This document shows positions 49,049 to 57,605 of a DNA stretch of 64,000 nt, in pieces. Source of the stretch: Thermobifida alba (lineage in GTDB: Bacteria > Actinomycetota > Actinomycetes > Streptosporangiales > Streptosporangiaceae); the NCBI RefSeq assembly GCF_023208015.1, contig NZ_CP051627.1:2604001-2668000 (forward strand), given 5' to 3'. Under the pieces are notes generated by a model. The model was not told the DNA's origin, made no database searches, and worked only from the letters and a program-made list of their open reading frames with translations. Positions within the stretch are counted from its first letter, which is position 1; every line of letters begins with the position of its first letter. A program made the translations under genes and the position numbers.

Positions 49049-52000
49049 TCAGCCGCTCCCGCCCGCCTGGACCTCGCTGATCGCCTTGAGGATGCGCTTG
49101 TCGGAGACGCTGTGGGCGGTGCCCACCTCCTGCGCGAAGTAGCTGATCCGCAGCTCCTCCAGCATCCAGCGGATGTTCTCGTGCTCCGGGCCGGGCGGCA
49201 CCCCCGGGGGCAACCGGTCCAGCAGCCGCTGGTAGGCCTGGCGCATCTGCTCGACCTTGGCCATGTTCACCTGGTCCCGGCGGGGGTTGTGGGGCAGCCT
49301 GGCCAGCCGCACCTCGATCGCCTTGAGGTAGCGCGTCAGGTCCCGCAGCCGCCGGTGGCCGACGGCCGTGACGAACCCGGGGCCCACCAGCGCGCCGAGC
49401 TGGTTCTGGATGTCGGTGACCGACGGCAGCACGGCCAGGCTCGTGACGCTCTTGAGCTGCTTCTCCAGCCGCTGCGCCGCGACCAGGATCCGCTCGACCG
49501 CCGCGAGGATGTCCATGACCCGCTCCACCAGGTTGACCCGGACGTGCTCGCGCAGCTTCGCGAAGGACTCCGGATCCCACACCGGCCCGCCCGCCTCCGC
49601 GACCAGCGCGTCCACCCCGCAGGCCACACAGTCGTCGAAGAGCGCGGCGACCGAGCCGTGCGGGCTGCGGCTGAACACCAGCTTGCTCTGGTTGCTCAGG
49701 TGCCCTTGGAGGAACTTCACCGGCGAGGGCACGGTGAGCATGAGCAGCCGCCGGGTGCCCGCGGCCATCGCCTGGCGCTGGGCGGGCTCGTTGTCGAAGA
49801 TGCGCACCCCCACGCTCGTCCCCTCGTCCACCAGCGCCGGATAGCCCCTGACCAGGTGTCCGGCGGTGCGGCGCTCGAAGGTCCGGGGCAGCGGCCCGAA
49901 GTCCCAGGCGGTCAGGCCGGTGCGCTCGATCTCGGCGGCCTCGGCCGAGATCGCCTCGCGCAGCCGCGGCTGCAGGCGGCGGCGCAACTCCTCCAGGTCC
50001 TTGGCCTCGGCGAGGGTCCGCCCCTTCTCGTCCACGGCGCGGAAGGTCATCCGCAGGTGGTCGGGCACCCGGTCCAGCTGCCAGTCGTCGACCGTGACCC
50101 GGGGGCCGCCCATCGCGGTGAGCTCCCGGGACAGCGCCTCCAGCAGCGGCTCGGAGCGGGGCCTGAGCCGCTTGAGCACCGCGGCGGCGTGGTCGGGCAC
50201 CGGCACGAAGCTGCGCCGGATCGCCTTGGGCAGCGACCGCATCAGCGCCGTCACCAGCTCCTCCCGCAGGCCCGGGATCTGCCAGTCGAAGCCGTCGGCG
50301 CTGACCTGGTTGAGCACCTTCAGCGGGAGGTGCACGGTCACCCCGTCCGCCGCGTCCCCCGGCTCGAACTGGTAGGTGAGCCGGAAGCGGTGCTCCCCCT
50401 GCTGCCAGAAGTCCGGGTAGTCCTCCTCGGTGACCTCCCCGGCCGCGTCGTTGACCAGCATCGACCGGTCGAAGTCCAGCAGGTTCGGGTGTTCCCGGCG
50501 GACCCGCTTCCACCAGCTGTCGAAGTGCCGGACCGAGACCACCTCGGCACCGACGCGCTGGTCGTAGAAGTCGAACAGGACCTCGTCGTCGACCAGGATG
50601 TCGCGGCGGCGGGCGCGGTGTTCGAGGTCCTCGACCTCCTTGAGCAGCTTCCGGTTGGCGTGGAAGAACGCGTGCCGGGTGTCCCACTCCCCCTGCACCA
50701 GGGCGTGCCGGATGAACAGCTCGCGCGCCACCGCGGGGTCGATGCGGCCGTAGTCGACCCTGCGCTGCGTGACGATCGGCACCCCGTACAGCGTCACCCG
50801 CTCGTACGCCATGACCGCGCCGCGCCGCTTCTCCCAGTGCGGTTCGCTGTAGGTGCGTTTGACCAGGTGCCCGGCGAGCTCCTCCACCCACTCGGGTTCG
50901 ATCCGGGCGTTGACGCGCGCCCACAGCCGCGAGGTCTCCACCAGTTCGGCGGACATCACCCACCGCGGCTGCTTCTTGAACAGCGCCGACCCGGGGAAGA
51001 TCGCGAAGCGGGCGCCGCGGGCGCCCAGGTACTCGTGCTTCTCGGGGTCCTTCAACCCGATGTGGGAGAGCAGCCCCGCCAGCAGGGACAGGTGGATCCG
51101 CTTGGGGTCGGCGGGCGCGGTGTTGACGTCGATGCCCAGGGACCGCACGATCTGTCTGAGCTGGGAGTAGATGTCCTGCCACTCCCGCACCCTCAGGTAG
51201 TTGAGGAACTCCTCGCGGCACATCTTCCGGAACTGGTTGCCCGACAGCTCCTGCTGCCGCTCCCGCAGGTGGTTCCAGAGGTTGAGGTAGGCCAGGAAGT
51301 CCGACTCCGGTTCGGCGAACCGGGCGTGCTTCTGGGCCGCGGCCTGCTGCTGGTCGACCGGACGCTCCCGGGGGTCCTGGATGGACAGCGCCGCGGTGAT
51401 GACCATGACCTCGTGCACGCAGCCGTTGCGCTCGGCCTCCAGGACCATCCGGCCCAGCCGCGGGTCGACGGGGAGCTGGGCGAGCCTGCGGCCCAGCGGG
51501 GTGAGCCGGGTCCGCCCGTCCTCCGCGGGCTGGAGCGCGCCCAGCTCGGTGAGCAGCGCCACACCGTCCTTGACCTGGCGCCGGTCGGGACCGTCCACGA
51601 ACGGGAACTCCGCGATGTCGCCGAGCCCGAGCGCGGCCATCTGCAGGATGACCGAGGCCAGGTTGGTGCGCAGGATCTCGGGGTCGGTGAACTCCGGACG
51701 GGAGAGGAAGTCCTCCTCCGAGTACAGCCGGATGCAGACGCCCTCGGCGACCCGGCCGCAGCGGCCCTTGCGCTGGTTGGCCGAGGCCTGCGAGATCCGC
51801 TCGATGGGCAGCCGCTGCACCTTGGTGCGGTGGCTGTAGCGGGAAATGCGGGCGGTGCCGGGGTCCACCACGTACCTGATGCCCGGGACCGTCAGCGAGG
51901 TCTCGGCGACGTTGGTGGCCAGCACCACGCGCCGCCGGGAGTGCGGCCGGAACACGCGCTGCTGCTCGGCCGCGGACAGCCGCGCGTACAGCGGGAGGAT

Positions 52001-53014
52001 GTCGACGGCCTGCGGGCTTCCCTCGGGATACCTGCGGGCCAGGTGCTTGCCGAGCGCCTCGGCGGTGTCGCGGATCTCGCGCTCCCCGCTGAGGAAGACC
52101 AGGATGTCGCCGGGCCCCTCGGCGCACAGTTCGTCCACGGCGTCGCAGATGCCCTGGATCTGGTCGCGGTCGTCGGTGACGGCGTTGGCGTCATCGTCGT
52201 CGTCCACCAGTGCCTCGGCGGCGAGCGGCCGGTAGCGCACCTCGACCGGGTAGGTGCGGCCCGAGACCTCGATGATCGGAGCGTCGTCGAAGTGCCGCGA
52301 GAAGCGCTCGGGGTCGATGGTGGCGGAGGTGATGATCACCTTCAGGTCGGGGCGGCGGGGCAGCAGCCGCTTGAGGTAGCCGAGGATGAAGTCGATGTTG
52401 AGGCTGCGCTCGTGGGCCTCGTCGATGATGAGGGTGTCGTAGTCGCGCAGCATCCGGTCCCGCTGGATCTCGGCCAGCAGGATGCCGTCGGTCATCAGTT
52501 TGACCAGGGTGTCGTCGCTGGAGGTGTCGGTGAAGCGGACCTTGTAGCCCACGCCCTCGCCCAGCGTGGTGCCCAGTTCCTCGGCGATGCGTTCGGCGAC
52601 GGTGCGTGCGGCCAGCCGCCGCGGCTGGGTGTGGCCGATCTGTCCGAGCACCCCCCGGCCCAGTTCCAGACAGATCTTGGGCAGCTGGGTGGTCTTGCCC
52701 GAGCCGGTCTCCCCCGCCACGACCACGACCTGGTGGTCGCGCACCGCGGCGAGAATGTCGTCCTTCTTCTGACTGACCGGCAGCTCGGGTGGGTAGTCGA
52801 CCACCGGAAAGGCTGAGCGTCGCCGTTCGACCCTGGCCTCGCAGGTGTCGATGTCGGCGCTGATCTCCGCGGCGACGGAGCGCCGCCGGTCGGGGTCGCG
52901 GATCTTCTCCGCGCCGTCGATACGGCGGCGCAGTCGGTGGCGGTCGCGCGGCATGAGCCCGGGTAGACGGCGCCGCAGATCGGTGAGCGGGGATTTCACG
53001 GACGGCGTTTTCAT
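49049..53014 (-). CDS. hrpA: ATP-dependent RNA helicase HrpA
   Basis: A 1321-residue DEAH helicase, full length for HrpA (about 1300 in E. coli). Motif I GETGSGKTTQ (101-110), Ia TQPRRLAA, II DEAH, III SAT, IV FLSGE, V ATNVAETSLT and VI QRKGRCGR. The HA2/OB region and a long C-terminal DUF3418 follow. HrpA remodels RNA and rescues stalled or collided ribosomes in E. coli. The role in actinomycetes is little studied. ATG at 53014. Flanked by its own terminator. Confidence 0.96.
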   Translation of the reverse strand: MKTPSVKSPLTDLRRRLPGLMPRDRHRLRRRIDGAEKIRDPDRRRSVAAEISADIDTCEARVERRRSAFPVVDYPPELPVSQKKDDILAAVRDHQVVVVAGETGSGKTTQLPKICLELGRGVLGQIGHTQPRRLAARTVAERIAEELGTTLGEGVGYKVRFTDTSSDDTLVKLMTDGILLAEIQRDRMLRDYDTLIIDEAHERSLNIDFILGYLKRLLPRRPDLKVIITSATIDPERFSRHFDDAPIIEVSGRTYPVEVRYRPLAAEALVDDDDDANAVTDDRDQIQGICDAVDELCAEGPGDILVFLSGEREIRDTAEALGKHLARRYPEGSPQAVDILPLYARLSAAEQQRVFRPHSRRRVVLATNVAETSLTVPGIRYVVDPGTARISRYSHRTKVQRLPIERISQASANQRKGRCGRVAEGVCIRLYSEEDFLSRPEFTDPEILRTNLASVILQMAALGLGDIAEFPFVDGPDRRQVKDGVALLTELGALQPAEDGRTRLTPLGRRLAQLPVDPRLGRMVLEAERNGCVHEVMVITAALSIQDPRERPVDQQQAAAQKHARFAEPESDFLAYLNLWNHLRERQQELSGNQFRKMCREEFLNYLRVREWQDIYSQLRQIVRSLGIDVNTAPADPKRIHLSLLAGLLSHIGLKDPEKHEYLGARGARFAIFPGSALFKKQPRWVMSAELVETSRLWARVNARIEPEWVEELAGHLVKRTYSEPHWEKRRGAVMAYERVTLYGVPIVTQRRVDYGRIDPAVARELFIRHALVQGEWDTRHAFFHANRKLLKEVEDLEHRARRRDILVDDEVLFDFYDQRVGAEVVSVRHFDSWWKRVRREHPNLLDFDRSMLVNDAAGEVTEEDYPDFWQQGEHRFRLTYQFEPGDAADGVTVHLPLKVLNQVSADGFDWQIPGLREELVTALMRSLPKAIRRSFVPVPDHAAAVLKRLRPRSEPLLEALSRELTAMGGPRVTVDDWQLDRVPDHLRMTFRAVDEKGRTLAEAKDLEELRRRLQPRLREAISAEAAEIERTGLTAWDFGPLPRTFERRTAGHLVRGYPALVDEGTSVGVRIFDNEPAQRQAMAAGTRRLLMLTVPSPVKFLQGHLSNQSKLVFSRSPHGSVAALFDDCVACGVDALVAEAGGPVWDPESFAKLREHVRVNLVERVMDILAAVERILVAAQRLEKQLKSVTSLAVLPSVTDIQNQLGALVGPGFVTAVGHRRLRDLTRYLKAIEVRLARLPHNPRRDQVNMAKVEQMRQAYQRLLDRLPPGVPPGPEHENIRWMLEELRISYFAQEVGTAHSVSDKRILKAISEVQAGGSG

Positions 53015-53080
53015 CGCACAGCCAGGATAGGCACCGTGCCAAACGGTTTTTCACCCGGCGGCACGGGGAGGGGAGGAAGC

Positions 53081-53482
53081 ATGACCAGTACGGCCGCGGT
53101 ACCCGAAGACCGGGTGGACATCCTCAACAAGCGCTCGTTCGCGCACGTGGCGACGCTGGGCCCGCACGGGGAGCCGCAGTCGAACCCGGTGTGGTTCGAG
53201 TGGGACGGCCGGTTCGTGAAGTTCAGTCAGACCACGACCCGGCAGAAGTACCGCAACCTGCAGCGGGACAACCGGATCGCGCTGTCGGTGCACGACCCGG
53301 ACGAACCGCACCGCTACATCGAGATCCGCGGCCGGGTCGAGAAGATCGAATCGGACCCGGACAAGTCCTTCATCAACAAGATGTCCAAGAAGTACATCGG
53401 CAAGGACGCCTACCCGTGGGGCGCTCCGGACGAGGAGCGGGTGGTCGTCTACGTACGGCCCGAGCACACCACCAAGCAGTAG
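53081..53482 (+). CDS. PPOX-class, F420-dependent-type split-barrel protein
   Basis: A 133-residue split beta-barrel protein of the pyridoxamine-phosphate-oxidase-like superfamily (FAHVATLGPHGEPQSNPVWFEWDG, RQKYRNLQRDNRIALSV, RYIEIRGRVE). In actinobacteria this subgroup often binds F420 or flavin and reduces undefined substrates. ATG at 53081 has GGAGGAAG upstream. Divergent from hrpA. Confidence 0.88.
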   Translation: MTSTAAVPEDRVDILNKRSFAHVATLGPHGEPQSNPVWFEWDGRFVKFSQTTTRQKYRNLQRDNRIALSVHDPDEPHRYIEIRGRVEKIESDPDKSFINKMSKKYIGKDAYPWGAPDEERVVVYVRPEHTTKQ

Positions 53483-53490
53483 GCCGCACG

Positions 53491-53541
53491 CCCCGCGGGG
53501 GCTCCCCTGCCGCTCAGGCGGCGGGGAGGCCCCCCGCGGGG
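53491..53541. terminator. Bidirectional GC hairpin
   Basis: CCCCGCGGGGGC (53491-53502) with GCCCCCCGCGGGG (53529-53541), plus inner CTCCCC/GGGGAG pairing, between convergent genes. It includes the stop of the DUF2157 gene. Confidence 0.6.
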
Positions 53542-54539
53542 CCCTCCGGTCCCGCCGCCCCGGCGGTCGGGCGCGGCCTCTGCTGCGCCGCCCCCCGGTG
53601 CAGCAGGAGGCCCAGGCCGCTCGCGGCCAGCAGCACCAGTCCCACGACCAGGAGCAGCAGCGCACCGCCGATGGCGCCGTCGGTCCAGTCCCAGATCGCC
53701 TCGGGCACCGCGAGGGTGAGGCCGACCACTCCGGCGCCGATGAGCACCCACACCCGCCACCAGCGGTAGAGCACCAGGCACAGCACCGCCACCGCCGTGG
53801 TCAGCGTGTAGGAGAGCAGGGCGTGGTCCTGCCCGTCGAACAGCGGGAGCTGCGCGCCGAACAGCGCGAACCCGGCGGCCACGACCAGGCCGGTCCGCTG
53901 GTTGGGCAGCCGGACCGCCGCCGCTCCCCACAGCAGCCCGAGAGCGACCGTGGCCAGCCCGTAGGGCAGCGTCTCGCTCCCGGTCAGCCCGGTCTCCTCC
54001 AGGACCGACCACAGCGCCCACACACTGGCGGCCCCGCAGGCCAGCAGGCCGACCGCGGTGGGTGCCGCCGCGTAGCCGAGGGCGGCGAGCGCCAGGCCGA
54101 GCAGGGTGGGGGCGGCCGCGGTGTCGGGTTCGAGGGCCGATCCCAGGGCCAGTCCCGCGGCGACCGCGGCGAGGACGAACAGGGTGCCGCCGACGCGGCG
54201 GCGGGTGTCGGGGACGGGACCGCGGCCCAGCAGCCGCGTCCCCGCCGCGGCGAGTCCGCCGAGGCCCGCCAGCACGGCCACCGCCGCCAGCAGGCCGACC
54301 CGGGCGGTCCGTGCCAGGTCCTCCCAGGAGAACGCCATCAGGCTCACCACTCCGGCGAACACCAGTCCGCCGCCGACGAAGCCGATGATCTCGGTCCAGC
54401 GTGCCGGGGACCCCGCGTCCTCGGCCTCCCGCAGCGCCGCCTCGACCGCGCGGGCCTGCTCCGCCGTGAGGGTTCCCTGTTCGACCAGGCCCCGCAGCGC
54501 CCTGGTCCGGGCTTCCTCCGTGTTGCGAGTGTTGACCAC
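53514..54539 (-). CDS. DUF2157-type membrane protein
   Basis: A 341-residue protein. A cytoplasmic N-terminal helical segment (RALRGLVEQGTLTAEQARAVEAAL, the DUF2157 entry) is followed by about ten hydrophobic helices and a Pro/Gly/Ala-rich tail. Function unknown in the family. GTG at 54539 is chosen because AGAGGGGA lies upstream and the conserved region starts within ten residues. The frame stays open another 312 bases upstream without support. Confidence 0.8.
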   Translation of the reverse strand: MVNTRNTEEARTRALRGLVEQGTLTAEQARAVEAALREAEDAGSPARWTEIIGFVGGGLVFAGVVSLMAFSWEDLARTARVGLLAAVAVLAGLGGLAAAGTRLLGRGPVPDTRRRVGGTLFVLAAVAAGLALGSALEPDTAAAPTLLGLALAALGYAAAPTAVGLLACGAASVWALWSVLEETGLTGSETLPYGLATVALGLLWGAAAVRLPNQRTGLVVAAGFALFGAQLPLFDGQDHALLSYTLTTAVAVLCLVLYRWWRVWVLIGAGVVGLTLAVPEAIWDWTDGAIGGALLLLVVGLVLLAASGLGLLLHRGAAQQRPRPTAGAAGPEGPAGGLPAA

Positions 54540-54793
54540 TGCGTCCCCTCTCTCCGCCTGGTGGACCGGTCCCGGTGCGGCGGGCGGCCACCCATCTTTG
54601 CACCCCTTATGGCGATTCGTCACCTGTTCCGCGGTCCGTGCCGACACCCCGCCCCGCACCCGGTGCGCGCGGGGTGCGGCAGCGTCTACGCTCGGATTCC
54701 ACCCTTCAGCGCACCCGCAGGGAGGGCACCCGTGACACCGCCACCGTGCCGCCGCGCGACCGCCGTCCGAGTCCGCCCTCCCCGGAGCGCCCC

Positions 54794-55855
54794 GTGAGGG
54801 CGCGCGGCCCCCGGCGCCTGGGTCGGCTGCGGCCGGAGGACCCCGCCGCACTGGGGCCCTACCGGTTGGTCGGACGGGTCGGCTCGGGCGGGATGGGCAC
54901 CGTCTACGCGGGGGTGGCCGACGGCCTTGACGGCTATCTGGCGGTCAAGGTGGTCCACCGCGAGCACGCGGCCGACCCGGGGTTCCGCCGGACCTTCGCC
55001 CGCGAGGCCAGGCTGCTGATGCGGGTGGACAGCCCGTGCGTCGCCCGCTTCGTCCACGCCGACGTGGAGGCCGAGCGGCCGTGGCTGGCGACCGAGTTCG
55101 TCGCCGGACCGACCCTGCGCCACCACGTGGAGCGGTTCTCCGCCCTGCGCGGCGGCATGCTGCTGGGGTTGGCCGCGGGGACGGCGGAGGCGCTGTGTGC
55201 CGTCCACTCCGCGGGGATCGTGCACCGCGACCTCAAGCCGAGCAACGTCATCCTCTCCGCGACCGGGCCGAAGGTGCTGGACTTCGGCATCGCCCAGGCC
55301 GACGAGGACCCCACCCTGCCCCTGCGGCTGCGCCGGACGTACCGGCGGGCGCGGGAGCGGGGGGTGGCTCCGCCGCGGCGGCCGCTGCGTCCCGGGGGTC
55401 CGGACGCCGCCGCGCGGGCGCGCCGCCCGCTGGTGGGCACGCCCGGGTGGATCAGCCCCGAGCAGTACCGGGGGCAGCCGGTCACCGAACGCTCCGACGT
55501 GTTCCTGTGGGGCGCCCTGGTGGGGTTCGCGGCGGCCCGCCGCGACCCGTTCGGGCACGGTTCCGCCCGGGAACTGGCGCGCCGGGTGGTGGCCGAGTCC
55601 CCGGACCTGGACGGACTGCCCCCGGGGCTGGAGCGGCTGGTGTCGGCGGCCCTGGCCAAGGACCCCGCGGACCGGCCGCGTCCCCCCGAACTGCTCGCCG
55701 AGGTCCTGTCGCTGGCCGGAAGGGCGCCCGGACCGGGGACGAGCGGGCGGCAGCGGGTCCGGGAGCTGTTGGCGCAGGAGTGGACGGGGGTGTCGGCGCG
55801 CCCGCCCCGGCCGCCGCGCAGACCGCTGGCGGACTGGCTGCGGCGGGGGCGGTGA
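54794..55855 (+). CDS. Serine/threonine protein kinase, soluble
   Basis: A 353-residue Hanks-type kinase: GSGGMGTVY loop (30-38), Lys52 in AVKVV, HRDLKPSN with catalytic Asp146, DFG (163-165) and GTPGWISPEQ (215-224). Between DFG and the APE-like SPE there are about 55 residues, roughly 30 more than usual, with an Arg/Pro-rich insert (178-212). No transmembrane helix or sensor domain (no PASTA or NHL). GTG at 54794 with GGAG 6 bases upstream. GTG at 54746 is possible. Confidence 0.9.
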   Translation: MRARGPRRLGRLRPEDPAALGPYRLVGRVGSGGMGTVYAGVADGLDGYLAVKVVHREHAADPGFRRTFAREARLLMRVDSPCVARFVHADVEAERPWLATEFVAGPTLRHHVERFSALRGGMLLGLAAGTAEALCAVHSAGIVHRDLKPSNVILSATGPKVLDFGIAQADEDPTLPLRLRRTYRRARERGVAPPRRPLRPGGPDAAARARRPLVGTPGWISPEQYRGQPVTERSDVFLWGALVGFAAARRDPFGHGSARELARRVVAESPDLDGLPPGLERLVSAALAKDPADRPRPPELLAEVLSLAGRAPGPGTSGRQRVRELLAQEWTGVSARPPRPPRRPLADWLRRGR

Positions 55856-55864
55856 ACACGGAAC

Positions 55865-55909
55865 GACCCCGGTGGGAGGCGCCGTGCAGGGCGTCGACCC
55901 ACCGGGGTC
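55865..55909. terminator. Bidirectional hairpin between kinase and tRNA-Lys
   Basis: GACCCCGGTGGG (55865-55876) pairs perfectly with CCCACCGGGGTC (55898-55909), loop 21 bases. Confidence 0.7.
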
Positions 55910-55914
55910 CGTTG

Positions 55915-55987
<73 letters not shown>

Positions 55988-56028
55988 CCGCCCGAAGACC
56001 CGGGTTCTCCGTGGCGACGTAGAGAACT

Positions 56029-57474
56029 CTACCCGATGTGCGGAGTGGACGGTGCGGCCGGTTCGGCCGCGGGGGCGGTCTCGGCGGCACGGCGGGAGCG
56101 CAGCATCCCGATCGGGACCAGCGACAGGACGGACAGTGCGGCCGAGACGGTGTAGCTCAGGGTGAAAGCCCACTCCTGCGGGTACGGAGCGCCCCGCGGT
56201 GTGCCCAGGACCAGCACGGCCGCGGCGAGTTGGGCGACGGTCGCCATGGACACGTGGCGCACGATGGTGTTGACCCCGTTGGCGCCGCCGAGCTGGTCGA
56301 GGGGGACGGCGTCGGCGAGCAGCGCGGGCAGCGCCGTGTAGATCACACCGCCCGACAGGCCGACCACCGCGCCGCCGAGCACCAGCAGCTCCGGCTGCCC
56401 TCCTCCCGCGGCGAGCAGCGCCAGCCCGCAGCCGCCTGCCGCCGCCCCGAAGAACAGGGGCGGCCGCGTCCCGAACCGGGCGACCAGCCGCCCCGTCACC
56501 GGCCCCGCGACGGTGGACAGCAGCGCCGTCGGCAGCAGGAACAGCCCCGCGCGGTCCACGCCGACGCCCAGCCCCGCCCCGCTGCTCTCCGGCAGCTGGA
56601 CCGCCTGCGGGATGAGGAAGAACATGGTGCCCTGTCCCGCGGAGACCAGGAAGGTGACCAGGTTCGCCGCCCAGACGTCGCGCTGCCGCAGCACCGCCAG
56701 GTCGACGAGCGGCTGGGCGACCCGGTTCTCCACCACGAGCAGGAGCGCGAACGCCACCGTCCCGCCGGCGAGCAGTCCGAGGGTCCACGGTCCGTCCCAG
56801 CCCCACTCCTCGGCCCGGCTGACCGCGACGAGCGGCCCGCCCAGGGCCACGCTGAGCAGGATCGAGCCCAGCCAGTCGACGCCGCCGCCCCGCGTGCCGC
56901 GGTCGGCGGGGACCAGGCACGCGACGGCCAGCAGCGCCAGCAGCGCCACGGCGGCGGTGGCGCCGAACAGTCCGCGGTGTCCGAAACTGCTCGCGAGGAG
57001 TCCGCCCAGGGGCAGTCCCAGCGCCCCGCCGACGCCGAACATGGCGCTGATCATCCCCATGCCCAGCGCGGCGCGGCCGCGCGGCAGCTGCGCGCCCAGG
57101 ATGGAGTAGGCCAGCGGGAAGACCCCGCCCGCGGCGCCCATGACGACCCGGCCCGCGACGATCGGCGCCAGGGAGTCCCCCACCGCCGCGAGCGCGGCGC
57201 CGGCCACGAACACCGCCAGGACCGCGCAGAGCACCCGCTTGCGGCCGAACAGGTCGCCCAGCCGTCCCGCGAGCACGGTGAGCCCGGCCGAGGACACGAA
57301 GAACCCGGTGACCAGCCAGGCGACCTGGCTGGGGCTGCTTCCCGTGGTCTGCTGGACGTACGGCACGACCGGGACGATCGTGGTCTGCGCGGTGGCGTAG
57401 GCGAACGCGGCGAGGACCAGTGGCGCGACGACCCGGAACGTGGAGACGGGGGTTGTTTCGGATGACCGCGCCAT
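56029..57474 (-). CDS. MFS drug-efflux transporter (DHA2, EmrB/QacA type)
   Basis: A 481-residue transporter with 14 predicted helices. DHA2 signatures: YVQQTTGSSPSQVAWLVTGFF, motif A GRLGDLFGRKRV and motif C-like GGALGLPLGGLLA. These proton-driven exporters remove drugs, dyes or metabolites. ATG at 57474. It has a TetR-type palindrome in its promoter but no adjacent regulator gene. It lies between the two tRNA-Lys genes. Confidence 0.92.
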   Translation of the reverse strand: MARSSETTPVSTFRVVAPLVLAAFAYATAQTTIVPVVPYVQQTTGSSPSQVAWLVTGFFVSSAGLTVLAGRLGDLFGRKRVLCAVLAVFVAGAALAAVGDSLAPIVAGRVVMGAAGGVFPLAYSILGAQLPRGRAALGMGMISAMFGVGGALGLPLGGLLASSFGHRGLFGATAAVALLALLAVACLVPADRGTRGGGVDWLGSILLSVALGGPLVAVSRAEEWGWDGPWTLGLLAGGTVAFALLLVVENRVAQPLVDLAVLRQRDVWAANLVTFLVSAGQGTMFFLIPQAVQLPESSGAGLGVGVDRAGLFLLPTALLSTVAGPVTGRLVARFGTRPPLFFGAAAGGCGLALLAAGGGQPELLVLGGAVVGLSGGVIYTALPALLADAVPLDQLGGANGVNTIVRHVSMATVAQLAAAVLVLGTPRGAPYPQEWAFTLSYTVSAALSVLSLVPIGMLRSRRAAETAPAAEPAAPSTPHIG

Positions 57475-57486
57475 ACACCTCTCCTA

Positions 57487-57502
57487 CCGACCGGAAGGTC
57501 GG
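57487..57502. promoter_or_regulatory. Palindrome CCGACC-GGAA-GGTCGG in the MFS promoter
   Basis: TetR-like operator immediately downstream of a minus-strand -10 candidate TAGAGT (57503-57508). It would block transcription of the MFS gene when bound. Confidence 0.55.
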
Positions 57503-57562
57503 ACTCTAGACGTCCCATCACAGGACGATAGAGGGTCCGGCTCTCCCCGCGGCCGACCGGGT

Positions 57563-57599
57563 GGGTGGTTTCCCGCGCCCGGGGCGCGGGAAACCACCC
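57563..57599 (-). terminator. Strong hairpin terminator of the glycosyltransferase operon
   Basis: 17-bp perfect stem (left arm begins GGGTGGTTTCCC) with a 3-base loop, 6 bases beyond the stop of the GT8/pyruvyltransferase gene. Confidence 0.75.
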
Positions 57600-57605
57600 G
57601 TCCGC

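Noticed and set aside
49112-52816. Long plus-strand frame opposite hrpA
   Set aside because: Shadow frame caused by high GC. hrpA on the minus strand has all helicase motifs in order.
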